From assembly GCA_963580455.1 (NCBI GenBank), contig OY756964.1, forward strand, positions 930,001 through 994,000: DNA of 64,000 nt, written 5' to 3'. The translations under genes were made by a program, and so were the position numbers. This stretch comes from Euonymus europaeus (taxonomy: Eukaryota > Streptophyta > Magnoliopsida > Celastrales > Celastraceae). Positions 24,150 through 36,439 of the stretch are shown piece after piece (the first letter of the stretch is position 1; each line of letters opens with the position of its first letter). Below the pieces are notes generated by a model, which was not told the origin of the DNA, searched no databases, and worked only from the letters and a program-made list of their open reading frames with translations.

Positions 24150-25000
24150 TAACTAGGTGAAACGAGACCAACTGGCCACGAGTTCTAAAATAAAAATCCG
24201 AAAATCCAGGATCGTAGAGCTCGAAAAGTAGTGTGAAATCAAGCTAAAAATCACCCAATTCAGAACTCGGAGTCAACGGATATTCATAAAACCGTTTACG
24301 TAAAGAAACCACATTTCGCGGCTAACTAGGTGAAACGAGACCAACTAGCCACGAGTTCTGAAATCAAAATCCGAAACGGCAGGATCGTAGAGCTCGAAAA
24401 GTAGTGTGAAATCAAGCTAAAAATCACCGAATTCAGAACTCGGAGTCAACGGATATTCATAAAACCGTTTACGTAAAGAAACCACATTTCGCGGCTAACT
24501 AGGTGAAACGAGACCAACTAGCCACGAGTTCTGAAATCAAAATCCGAAACTCCAGGATCGTAGAGCTCGAAAAGTAGTGTGAAATCAAGCTAAAAATCAC
24601 CGAATTCAGAACTCGGAGTCAACGGATATTCATAAAAACGTTTACGTAAAGAAACCACATTTCGCGGCTAACTAGGTGAAACGAGACCAACTAGCCACGA
24701 GTTCTGAAATCAAAATCCAAAACTCCAGGATCGTAGAGCTTGAAAAGTAGTGCGAAATCAAGCTAAAAATCTCCTAATTCAGAACTCGGAGTCATCGGAT
24801 ATTCATAAAACCGTTTACATAAAGAAACCACATTTCGCGGCTAACTAGGTGAAACGAGACCTACTAGCCACGAGTTCTGAAACCAAAATCCGAAACGCCA
24901 GGATTGTAGAGCTCGAAAAGTAGTGTGAAATCACGCAAAAAATCACCGAATTCAGAACTCGGAGTCAACGGATATTCATAAAACCGTTTTCGTAAAGAAA
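24150..25000 (+). repeat. Degenerate transition zone between blocks A and B
   Basis: About five units carry many private changes not seen on either side, for example ACTGGCCACGAGTTCTAAAAT, GAAAATCCAGG, AAAAACGTTTACG, AATCTCCTAATTC and GAGTCATCGG. The phase is kept and no foreign DNA is inserted. It marks the change from the A2 markers to those of block B. Confidence 0.6.
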
Positions 25001-28000
25001 CCACATTTCGCGGCTAACTAGGTGAAACGAGACCAACTAGCCACGAGTTCTGAAATAAAAATCCGAAACTCCAGGATTGTAGAGCTCGAAAAGTAGTGTG
25101 AAATCAAGCTAAAAATCACCGAATTCAGAACTCGGAGTCAGCGGATATTCATAAAACCGTTTTCGTAAAGAAACCACATTTCGCGGCTAACTAGGAGAAA
25201 CGAGACCAACTAGCCACGAGTTCTGAAATAAAAATCCGAAACTCCAGGATTGTAGAGCTCGAAAAGTAGTGTGAAATCAAGCTAAAAATCACCGAATTCA
25301 GAACTCGGAGTCAGCGGATATTCATAAAACCGTTTTCGTAAAGAAACCACATTTCGCGGCTAACTAGGTGAAACGAGACCAACTAGCCACGAGTTCTGAA
25401 ATCAAAATCCGAAACGCCAGGATCGTAGAGCTCGAAAAGTTGTGTGAAATCAAGCCAAATATCACCGAATTCAGAACTCGGAGTCAACGGATATTCATAA
25501 AACCGTTTACGTAAAGAAACCACATTTCGCGGCTAACTAGGTGAAATGAGACCAACTAGCCACGAGTTCTGAAATCAATATCCGAAACGCCAGGATCGTA
25601 GAGCTCGAAAAGTAGTGTGAAATCAAGCTAAAAATCACCGAATTCAGAACTCGGAGTCAACGGATATTCATAAAACCGTTTACGTAAAGAAACCACATTT
25701 CGCGGCTAACTAGGTGAAACGAGACCAACTAGCCACGAGTTTTGAAATAAAAATCCGAAACTCCAGGATTGTAGAGCTCGAAAAGTAGTGTGTAATCAAG
25801 CTAAAAATCACCAAATTCAGAACTCGGAGTCAATGGATATTCATAAAACCGTTTACGTAAAGAAACCACATTTCGCGGCTAACTAGGTGAAACGAGACCA
25901 ACTAGCCACGAGTTCTGAAATCAAAATCCGAAACTCCAGGATCGTAGAGCTCGAAAAGTAGTGTGAAATCAAGCTAAAAATCACCGAATTCAGAACTCGG
26001 AGTCAACGGATATTCATAAAACCGTTTACGTAAAGAAACCACATTTCGCGGCTAACTAGGTGAAACGAGACCTACTAGCCACGAATTCTGAAATCAAAAT
26101 CCGAAACCCCAGGATTGTAGAGCTCGAAAAGTAGTATGAAATCAAGCTAAAAATCACCGAATTCAGAACTCGGAGTCAACGGATATTCATAAAACCGTTT
26201 ACGTAAAGAAACCACATTTCGCGGCTAACTAGGTGAAACGAGACCAACTAGCCACGAGTTCTGAAATCAAAATCCGAAACGCCAGGATTGTAGAGCTCGA
26301 AAAGTAGTGTGAAATCAAGCAAAAAATCACCGAATTCAGAACTCGGAGTCAACGGATATTCATAAAACCGTTTACGTAAAGAAACCACATTTCGCGGCTA
26401 ACTAGGTGAAATGAGACCAACTAGCCACGAGTTCTGAAATCAATATCCGAAACGCCAGGATCGTAGAGCTCGAAAAGTAGTGTGAAATCAAGCTAAAAAT
26501 CACCGAATTCAGAACTCGGAGTCAACGGATATTCATAAAACCGTTTACGTAAAGAAACCACATTTCGCGGCTAAATAGGTGAAACGAGACCAACTAGCCA
26601 CGAGTTTTGAAATAAAAATCCGAAACTCCAGGATTGTAGAGCTCGAAAAGTAGTGTGTAATCAAGCTAAAAATCACCAAATTCAGAACTCGGAGTCAATG
26701 GATATTCATAAAACCGTTTACGTAAAGAAACCACATTTCGCGGCTAACTAGGCGAAACGAGACCAACTAGCCACGAGTTCTGAAATCAAAATCCGAAATG
26801 CCAGGATCGTAGAGCTCGAAAAGTAGTGCGAAATCAAGCTAAAAATCTCCGAATTTAGAACTCGGAGTCAACGGATATTCATAAAACCGTTTACATAAAG
26901 AAACCACATTTCGCGGCTAACTAGGTGAAACGAGACCTACTAGCCACGAGTTCTGAAATCAAAATCCGAAAATCCAGGATCGTAGAGCTCGAAAAGTAGT
27001 GTGTAATCAAGCTAAAAATCACCGAATTCAGAACTCGAAGTCAACGGATATTCATAAAACCGTTTACATAAAGAAACCACATTTCGCGGCTAATTGGGAG
27101 AAACGAGACCTACTAGCCACGAGTTCTGAAATCAAAATCCGAAACGCCAGGATCGTAGAGCTCGAAAAGTTGTGTGAAATCAAGCCAAAAATCACCGAAT
27201 TCAGAACTCGGGGTCAACGGATATTCATAAAACCGTTTACGTAAAGAAACCACATTTCGCGGCTAACTAGGTGAAACGAGACCAACTAGCCACGAGTTCT
27301 GAAATCAATATCCGAAATGCCAGGATCGTAGAGCTCGAAAAGTAGTGTGAAATCAAGCTAAAAATCACCGAATTCAGAACTCGGAGTCAACGGATATTCA
27401 TAAAACCGTTTACGTAAAGAAACCACATTTCGCGGCTAACTAGGTGAAACGAGACCAACTAGCCACGAGTTTTGAAATAAAAATCCGAAACTCCAGGATT
27501 AATGAGCTCGAAAAGTAGTGTGTAATCAAGCTAAAAATCACCAAATTCAGAACTCGGAGTCAATGGATATTCATAAAACCGTTTACGTAAAGAAACCACA
27601 TTTCGCGGCTAACTAGGTGAAACGAGACCAACTAGCCACGAGTTCTGAAATCAAAATCCGAAACTCCAGGATCGTAGAGCTCGAAAAGTAGTGTGAAATC
27701 AAGCTAAAAATCACCGAATTCAGAACTCGGAGTCAACGGATATTCATAAAACCGTTTACGTAAAGAAACCACATTTCGCGGCTAACTAGGTGAAACGAGA
27801 CCTACTAGCCACGAGTTCTGAAATCAAAATCCGAAATGCCAGGATTGTAGAGCTCGAAAAGTAGTGTGAAATCAAGCTAAAAATCACCGAATTCAGAACT
27901 CGGAGTCAACGGATATTCATAAAACCGTTTACGTAAAGAAACCACATTTCGCGGCTAACTAGGTGAAACGAGACCAACTAGCCACGAGTTCTGAAATCAA

Positions 28001-31000
28001 AATCCGAAATGCCAGGATCGTAGAGCTCGAAAAGTAGTGCGAAATCAAGCTAAAAATCTCCGAATTCAGAACTCGGAGTCAATGGATATTCATAAAACCG
28101 TTTACGTAAAGAAACCACATTTCGCGGCTAACTAGGTGAAACGAGACCTACTAGCCACGAGTTCTGAAATCAAAATCCGAAACTCCAGGATCGTAGAGCT
28201 CGAAAAGTAGTGTGTAATCAAGCTAAAAATCACCGAATTCAGAACTCGAAGTCAACGGATATTCATAAAACCGTTTACATAAAGAAACCACATTTCGCGG
28301 CTAATTGGGAGAAATGAGACCTACTAGCCACGAGTTCTGAAATCAAAATCCGAAACGCCAGGATCGTAGAGCTCGAAAAGTAGTGTGAAATCAAGCTAAA
28401 AATCACCGAATTCAGAACTCGGAGTCAACGGATATTCATAAAACCGTTTACGTAAAGAAACCACATTTCGCGGCTAACTAGGTGAAACGAGACCTACTAG
28501 CCACGAATTCTGAAATCAAAATCCGAAACCCCAGGATTGTAGAGCTCGAAAAGTAGTATGAAATCAAGCTAAAAATCACCGAATTCAGAACTCGGAGTCA
28601 ACGGATATTCATAAAACCGTTTACGTAAAGAAACCACATTTCGCGGCTAACTAGGTGAAACGAGACCAACTAGCCACGAGTTCTGAAATCAAAATCCGAA
28701 ACGCCAGGATTGTAGAGCTCGAAAAGTAGTGTGAAATCAAGCAAAAAATCACCGAATTCAGAACTCGGAGTCAACGGATATTCATAAAACCGTTTACGTA
28801 AAGAAACCACATTTCGCGGCTAACTAGGTGAAATGAGACCAACTAGCCACGAGTTCTGAAATCAATATCCGAAACGCCAGGATCGTAGAGCTCGAAAAGT
28901 AGTGTGAAATCAAGCTAAAAATCACCGAATTCAGAACTCGGAGTCAACGGATATTCATAAAACCGTTTACGTAAAGAAACCACATTTCGCGGCTAACTAG
29001 GTGAAACGAGACCAACTAGCCACGAGTTTTGAAATAAAAATCCGAAACTCCAGGATTGTAGAGCTCGAAAAGTAGTGTGTAATCAAGCTAAAAATCACCA
29101 AATTCAGAACTCGGAGTCAATGGATATTCATAAAACCGTTTACGTAAAGAAACCACATTTCGCGGCTAACTAGGTGAAACGAGACCAACTAGCCACGAGT
29201 TCTGAAATCAAAATCCGAAACTCCAGGATCGTAGAGCTCGAAAAGTAGTGTGAAATCAAGCTAAAAATCACCGAATTCAGAACTCGGAGTCAACGGATAT
29301 TCATAAAACCGTTTACGTAAAGAAACCACATTTCGCGGCTAACTAGGTGAAACGAGACCTACTAGCCACGAATTCTGAAATCAAAATCCGAAACCCCAGG
29401 ATTGTAGAGCTCGAAAAGTAGTATGAAATCAAGCTAAAAATCACCGAATTCAGAACTCGGAGTCAACGGATATTCATAAAACCGTTTACGTAAAGAAACC
29501 ACATTTCGCGGCTAACTAGGTGAAACGAGACCAACTAGCCACGAGTTCTGAAATCAAAATCCGAAACGCCAGGATTGTAGAGCTCGAAAAGTAGTGTGAA
29601 ATCAAGCAAAAAATCACCGAATTCAGAACTCGGAGTCAACGGATATTCATAAAACCGTTTACGTAAAGAAACCACATTTCGCGGCTAACTAGGTGAAATG
29701 AGACCAACTAGCCACGAGTTCTGAAATCAATATCCGAAACGCCAGGATCGTAGAGCTCGAAAAGTAGTGTGAAATCAAGCTAAAAATCACCGAATTCAGA
29801 ACTCGGAGTCAACGGATATTCATAAAACCGTTTACGTAAAGAAACCACATTTCGCGGCTAAATAGGTGAAACGAGACCAACTAGCCACGAGTTTTGAAAT
29901 AAAAATCCGAAACTCCAGGATTGTAGAGCTCGAAAAGTAGTGTGTAATCAAGCTAAAAATCACCAAATTCAGAACTCGGAGTCAATGGATATTCATAAAA
30001 CCGTTTACGTAAAGAAACCACATTTCGCGGCTAACTAGGCGAAACGAGACCAACTAGCCACGAGTTCTGAAATCAAAATCCGAAATTCCAGGATCGTAGA
30101 GCTCGAAAAGTAGTGCGAAATCAAGCTAAAAATCTCCGAATTTAGAACTCGGAGTCAACGGATATTCATAAAACCGTTTACATAAAGAAACCACATTTCG
30201 CGGCTAACTAGGTGAAACGAGACCTACTAGCCACGAGTTCTGAAATCAAAATCCGAAAATCCAGGATCGTAGAGCTCGAAAAGTAGTGTGTAATCAAGCT
30301 AAAAATCACCGAATTCAGAACTCGAAGTCAACGGATATTCATAAAACCGTTTACATAAAGAAACCACATTTCGCGGCTAATTGGGAGAAACGAGACCTAC
30401 TAGCCACGAGTTCTGAAATCAAAATCCGAAACGCCAGGATCGTAGAGCTCGAAAAGTTGTGTGAAATCAAGCCAAAAATCACCGAATTCAGAACTCGGGG
30501 TCAACGGATATTCATAAAACCGTTTACGTAAAGAAACCACATTTCGCGGCTAACTAGGTGAAACGAGACCAACTAGCCACGAGTTCTGAAATCAATATCC
30601 GAAATGCCAGGATCGTAGAGCTCGAAAAGTAGTGTGAAATCAAGCTAAAAATCACCGAATTCAGAACTCGGAGTCAACGGATATTCATAAAACCGTTTAC
30701 GTAAAGAAACCACATTTCGCGGCTAACTAGGTGAAACGAGACCAACTAGCCACGAGTTTTGAAATAAAAATCCGAAACTCCAGGATTAATGAGCTCGAAA
30801 AGTAGTGTGTAATCAAGCTAAAAATCACCAAATTCAGAACTCGGAGTCAATGGATATTCATAAAACCGTTTACGTAAAGAAACCACATTTCGCGGCTAAC
30901 TAGGTGAAACGAGACCAACTAGCCACGAGTTCTGAAATCAAAATCCGAAACTCCAGGATCGTAGAGCTCGAAAAGTAGTGTGAAATCAAGCTAAAAATCA

Positions 31001-34000
31001 CCGAATTCAGAACTCGGAGTCAACGGATATTCATAAAACCGTTTACGTAAAGAAACCACATTTCGCGGCTAACTAGGTGAAACGAGACCTACTAGCCACG
31101 AGTTCTGAAATCAAAATCCGAAATGCCAGGATTGTAGAGCTCGAAAAGTAGTGTGAAATCAAGCTAAAAATCACCGAATTCAGAACTCGGAGTCAACGGA
31201 TATTCATAAAACCGTTTACGTAAAGAAACCACATTTCGCGGCTAACTAGGTGAAACGAGACCAACTAGCCACGAGTTCTGAAATCAAAATCCGAAATGCC
31301 AGGATCGTAGAGCTCGAAAAGTAGTGCGAAATCAAGCTAAAAATCTCCGAATTCAGAACTCGGAGTCAACGGATATTCATAAAACCGTTTACGTAAAGAA
31401 ACCACATTTCGCGGCTAACTAGGTGAAACGAGACCAACTAGCCACGAGTTCTGAAATCAATATCCGAAACGCCAGGATCGTAGAGCTCGAAAAGTAGTGT
31501 GAAATCAAGCTAAAAATCACCGAATTCAGAACTCGGAGTCAACGGATATTCATAAAACCGTTTACGTAAAGAAACCACATTTCGCGGCTAACTAGGTGAA
31601 ACGAGACCAACTAGCCACGAGTTTTGAAATAAAAATCCGAAACTCCAGGATTGTAGAGCTCGAAAAGTAGTGTGTAATCAAGCTAAAAATCACCAAATTC
31701 AGAACTCGGAGTCAATAGATATTCATAAAACCGTTTACGTAAAGAAACCACATTTCGCGGCTAACTAGGTGAAACGAGACCAACTAGCCACGAGTTCTGA
31801 AATCAAAATCCGAAACTCCAAGATCGTAGAGCTCGAAAAGTAGTGTGAAATCAAGCTAAAAATCACCGAATTCAGAACTCGGAGTCAACGGATATTCATA
31901 AAACCGTTTACGTAAAGAAACCACATTTCGCGGCTAACTAGGTGAAACGAGACCTACTAGCCACGAATTCTGAAATCAAAATCCGAAACCCCAGGATTGT
32001 AGAGCTCGAAAAGTAGTATGAAATCAAGCTAAAAATCACCGAATTCAGAACTCGGAGTCAACGGATATTCATAAAACCGTTTACGTAAAGAAACCACATT
32101 TCGCGGCTAACTAGGTGAAACGAGACCAACTAGCCACGAGTTCTGAAATCAAAATCCGAAACGCCAGGATTGTAGAGCTCGAAAAGTAGTGTGAAATCAA
32201 GCAAAAAATCACCGAATTCAGAACTCGGAGTCAACGGATATTCATAAAACCGTTTACGTAAAGAAACCACATTTCGCGGCTAACTAGGTGAAACGAGACC
32301 AACTAGCCACGAGTTCTGAAATAAAAATCCGAAACTCCAGGATTGTAGAGCTAGAAAAGTAGTGTGTAATCAAGCCAAAAATCACCAAATTCAGAACTCG
32401 GAGTCAATGGATATTCATAAAACCGTTTACGTAAAGAAACCACATTTCGCGGCTAACTAGGTGAAACGAGACCAACTAGCCACGAGTTCTGAAATCAAAA
32501 TCCGAAACGCCAGGATCGTAGAGCTCGAAAAGTAGTGTGAAATCAAGCTAAAAATCACCGAATTCAGAACTCGGAGTCAACGGATATTCATAAAACCGTT
32601 ACATAAAGAAACCACATTTCGCGGCTAACTAGGTGAAACGAGACCGACTAGCCACGAGTTCTGAAATCAAAATCCGAAACTCCAGGATCGTAGAGCTCGA
32701 AAAGTAGTGTGTAATCGAGCTAAAAATCACCGAATTTAGAACTCGAAGTCAACGGATATTCATAAAACCGTTTACATAAAGAAACCACATTTTGCGGCTA
32801 ATTGGGAGAAACGAGACCTACTAGCCACGAGTTCTGAAATCAAAATCCGAAACTCCAGGATCGTAGAGCTCGAAAAGTTGTGTGAAATCAAGCCAAATAT
32901 CACCGAATTCAGAACTCGGAGTCAACGGATATTCATAAAACCGTTTACGTAAAGAAACCACATTTCGCGGCTAACTAGGTGAAACGAGACCAACTAGCCA
33001 CGAGTTCTGAAATCAATATCCGAAACGCCAGGATCGTAGAGCTCGAAAAGTAGTGTGAAATCAAGCTAAAAATCACCGAATTCAGAACTCGGAGTCAACG
33101 GATATTCATAAAATCGTTTACGTAAAGAAACCACATTTCGCGGCTAACTAGGTGAAACGAGACCTACTAGCCACGAGTTCTGAAATAAAAATCCGAAACG
33201 CAAAGATTGTAGAGCTCGAAAAGTAGTGTGAAATCAAGCTAAAAATCACCGAATTCAGAAATCGGAGTCAACGGATATTCATAAAACCGTTTACGTAAAG
33301 AAACCACATTTCGCGGCTAACTAGGTGAAACGAGACCAACTTGCCACGAGTTCTGAAATCAATATCCGAAATTCCAGGATCGTAGAGTTCGAAAAGTAGT
33401 GTGAAATCAAGCTAAAAATCACCGAATTCAGAACTCGGAGTCAACGGATATTCATAAAACCGTTTACGTAAAGAAACCACATTTCGCGGCTAACTAGGTG
33501 AAACGAGACCAACTAGCCACGAGTTCTGAAATCAAAATCCGAAACGCCAGGATTGTAGAGCTCGAAAAGTAGTGTGAAATCAAGCGAAAAATCACCGAAT
33601 TCAGAACTCGGAGTCAACGGATATTCATAAAACCGTTTACATAAAGAAACCACATTTCGCGGCTAACTAGGTGAAACGAGACCAACTAGCCACGAGTTCT
33701 GAAATCAAAATCCGAAACCCCAGGATTGTAGAGCTCGAAAAGTAGTATGAAATCAAGCTAAAAATCACCGAATTCAGAACTCGGAGTCAACGGATATTCA
33801 TAAAACCGTTTACGTAAAGAAACCACATTTCGCGGCTAACTAGGTGAAACGAGACCAACTAGCCACGAGTTCTGAAATCAAAATCCGAAACGCCAGGATT
33901 GTAGAGCTCGAAAAGTAGTGTGAAATCAAGCAAAAAATCACCGAATTCAGAACTCGGAGTCAACGGATATTCATAAAACCGTTTACGTAAAGAAACCACA

Positions 34001-34700
34001 TTTCGCGGCTAACTAGGTGAAACGAGACCAACTAGCCACGAGTTCTGAAATCAAAATCCGAAACGCCAGGATTGTAGAGCTCGAAAAGTAGTGTGAAATC
34101 ACGCTAAAAATCACCGAATTCAGAACTCGGAGTCAACGGATATTCATAAAACCGTTTACGTAAAGAAACCACATTTCGCGGCAAACTAGGTGAAACGAGA
34201 CCAACTAGCCACGAGTTCTGAAATCAAAATCCGAAACGCCAGGATCGTAGAGCTCGAAAAGTAGTGTGAAATCAAGCTAAAAATCACCGAATTCAGAACT
34301 CGGAGTCAACGGATATTCATAAAACCGTTTACGTAAAGAAACCACATTTCGCGGCTAACTAGGTGAAACGAGACCAACTAGCCACAAGTTCTGAAATCGA
34401 AATCCGAAACTCCAGGATCGTAGAGCTCGAAAATTAGTGTGAAATCAAGCTAAAAATCACCGAATTCAGAACTCGGAGTCAACGGATATTCATAAAACCG
34501 TTTACGTAAAGAAACCACATTTCGCGGCTAACTAGGTGAAACGAGACCAACTAGCCACGAGTTCTGAAATCAAAATCCGAAACGCCAGGATCGTAGAGCT
34601 CGAAAAGTAGTGTGAAATCAAGCTAAAAATCACCGAATTCAGAACTCGGAGTCAACGGATATTCATAAAACCGTTTACGTAAAGAAACCACATTTCGCGG
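25000..34700 (+). repeat. Region B: distinct satellite subfamily block
   Basis: About 56 units with their own markers: GAGTTTTGAAATAAAAATCC, GTGTAATC with ACCAAATTC and GTCAATGG in the same unit, AATCAATATCCG, GTAGTATGAAATC, TTTACATAAAG with AATTGGGAG, and GAATTTAGAAC. The ACCAAATTC variant removes the EcoRI-type hexamer in those units. A 1 bp loss at about 32600 (CCGTTACATAAAG) is the only indel noticed. Marker spacings are mainly 19, 14, 15 and 5 units. Two identical 81-codon open frames (26999-27244 and 30286-30531) arise from this duplication and are not regarded as genes. Confidence 0.82.
25480..31367 (+). repeat. Segmental repeat at 19-monomer spacing (3287 bp)
   Basis: The stretch about 25480-28080 (15 units) recurs at about 28767-31367. 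The interval is exactly 3287 bp for several rare markers: CAGGATTAATGAGCTC (27501/30788), GTAGTATGAA (26131/29418) and the open frame starts (26999/30286). Copies part at 28081/31368, where one reads GTCAATGG and the other GTCAACGG. The four-unit spacer between them is itself built from copies of block B units: GTAGTATGAA at 28553 is 14 units after 26131 and five before 29418. Confidence 0.88.
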
Positions 34701-36050
34701 CTAAATAGGTGAATCGAGACCTACTATCCGCGAGTTCTGAAATCAAAATCCGAAATGCCAGGATTGTAGAGCTCGAAAAGTAGTGTGAAATCAAGCCAAA
34801 AATCACCGAATTCAGAACTCGGAGTCAACGGATATTCATAAAACCGTTTACGTAAAGAAACCACATTTCGCGGCTAAATAGGTGAATCGAGACCTACTTG
34901 CCACGTGTTCTGAAATCCAAATCCGAAATGCCAGGATTGTAGACCTCGAAAAGTAGTGTGAAATCAAGCTAAAAATCACCGAATTCAGAACTCGGAGTCA
35001 AAGGATATTCATAAAAACGTTTACGTAAAGAAACCACATTTCGCGGCTAAATAGGTGAAACGAGACTAACTAGCCACAAGTTCTAAAATCAAAATCCAAA
35101 ACGCCAGGATTGTAGAGCTCGAAAAGTAGTGTGTAATCAAGCTAAAAATCACCGAATTCGGAACTCGGAGTCAACGGATATTCATAAAACCGTTTATGTA
35201 AAGAAACCACATTTTGCGGCTAACTAGGTGAAAATAGACCTACTAGCCACGAGTTCTGAAATCAAAATCCAAAATGCCAGGATTGTAGAGCTCGAAAAGT
35301 AGTGTGAAATCAAGCTAAAAATCACCGAATTCAGAACTCGGAGTCAAAGGATATTCACAAAACCGTTTACGTAAAGAAACCACATTTCGCGGCTAACTAG
35401 GTGAAACGAGACCTACTATCCACGAGTTCTGAAATCAAAATCCGAAAACGCAGGATTGTAGAGCTCGAAAAGTAGTGTAAAATCAAGCTAAAAATCACCG
35501 AGTTCAGAACTCGGAGTCAACGGATATTCATAAAATCGTTTACGTAAAGAAACCACATTTCGCGGCTAACTAGGTGAAACGAGACCTACTAGCCACGAGT
35601 TCTGAAATCGAAATCCAAAAACCCAGGATTGTAGAGCTCGAAAAGTAGTGTAAAATCAAGCTAAAAATCACCGAGTTCAGAACTCGGAGTCAACGGATAT
35701 TCATAAAACCGTTTACGTAAAGAAACCACATTTCGCTGCTAACTAGGTGAAACGAGACCTACTAGCCACGAGTTCTGAAATCAAAATCCGAAACGCCAGG
35801 ATCGTAGAGCTCGAAGAGTAGTGTGAAATCGACCTACTAGCCACGAGTTCTGAAATCAAAATCCGAAAAGCCAGGATTGTTGAGCTCGAAAAGTAGTGTG
35901 AAATCAAGCTAAAAATGACCGAATTCAGAACTCGTAGTCAAAGGATATTCATAAAATCGTTTACGTAAAGAAACCACATTTCGCGGCTAAATAGGTGAAA
36001 CGAGACCAACTAGCCACAAGTACTGAAATCAAAATCCGAAACGCTAGGAT
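34700..36050 (+). repeat. Degenerate transition zone between blocks B and C
   Basis: About eight units with unusually many substitutions: GTGAATCGAGACC, TATCCGCGAG, CCACGTGTTCTGAAATCC, GTGAAAATAGACC, AAACCGTTTATG, AAAATCGTTTACG and ACCGAGTTCAG. It contains the only large rearrangement of the window, a truncated unit at 35809-35883. Upstream is block B and downstream the TAAATAGG/GAGTACTG types of block C begin. Confidence 0.65.
35809..35883 (+). repeat. Truncated monomer, 75 bp (98 bp internal deletion)
   Basis: This unit begins GCTCGAAGAG and runs to GTGTGAAATC (unit position 22), then jumps to GACCTACTAG (unit 121), so positions 23-120 are missing, including the conserved core and the TTTACGTAAA palindrome. 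The ends lie by two GTGAAA hexamers 97 bp apart in the normal unit, which suggests slippage or unequal exchange, although the junction is one base off a clean GTGAAA join. It is the only such deletion in 370 units. Confidence 0.92.
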
Positions 36051-36439
36051 TGTAGAGCTCGAAAAGTAGTGTGAAATCAAGCTAAAAATCACCGAATTCA
36101 GAACTCGGAGTCAACGGATATTCATAAAACCGTTTACGTAAAGAAACCACATTTCGCGGCTAACTAGGTGAAACAAGACCTACTAGCCACGAGTTCTGAA
36201 ATCAAAATACGAAACGCGAGGATTGTAGAGCTCGAAAAGTAGTGTGAAATCAAGCTAAAAATGACCGAATTCAGAACTCGTAGTCAAAGGATATTCATAA
36301 AATCGTTTACGTAAAGAAACCACATTTCGCGGCTAAATAGGTGAAACGAGACCAACTAGCCACAAGTACTGAAATCAAAATCCGAAACGCTAGGATTGTA
36401 GAGCTCGAAAAGTAGTGTGAAATCAAGCTAAAAATCACC

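Larger units (their letters stand above)
9901..24150 (+). repeat. Region A2: homogeneous satellite block
   Basis: About 82 units. Diagnostic variants are GATCGTGGAGCTCG, GTGTATAATC, GAAACTGCAGG, GGCTCACTAGG and CTAACTGGGTG. Indels are nearly absent; the only one found is a 1 bp loss at about 18660 (TCAAACCCG for TCAAAATCCG), so markers keep strict 173 bp phase. Segmental copies at 10, 13, 15, 20 and 25 units are visible from marker spacing. No coding or RNA gene is present. Confidence 0.85.

Noticed and set aside
26999..27244. 81-codon open frame on the plus strand, repeated identically at 30286-30531
   Set aside because: It starts within a GTGTAATC unit and crosses about 1.4 satellite units. 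The unit is 173 bp (3 x 57 + 2), so frames rotate from unit to unit and stay open only by chance. The identity of the two copies follows from the 3287 bp duplication. No ribosome-binding, domain or codon signal is seen.
35829..35834. Possible mobile-element scar at the truncated unit
   Set aside because: There is no added sequence, target-site duplication or terminal repeat. It is a plain 98 bp deletion joining unit positions 22 and 121.
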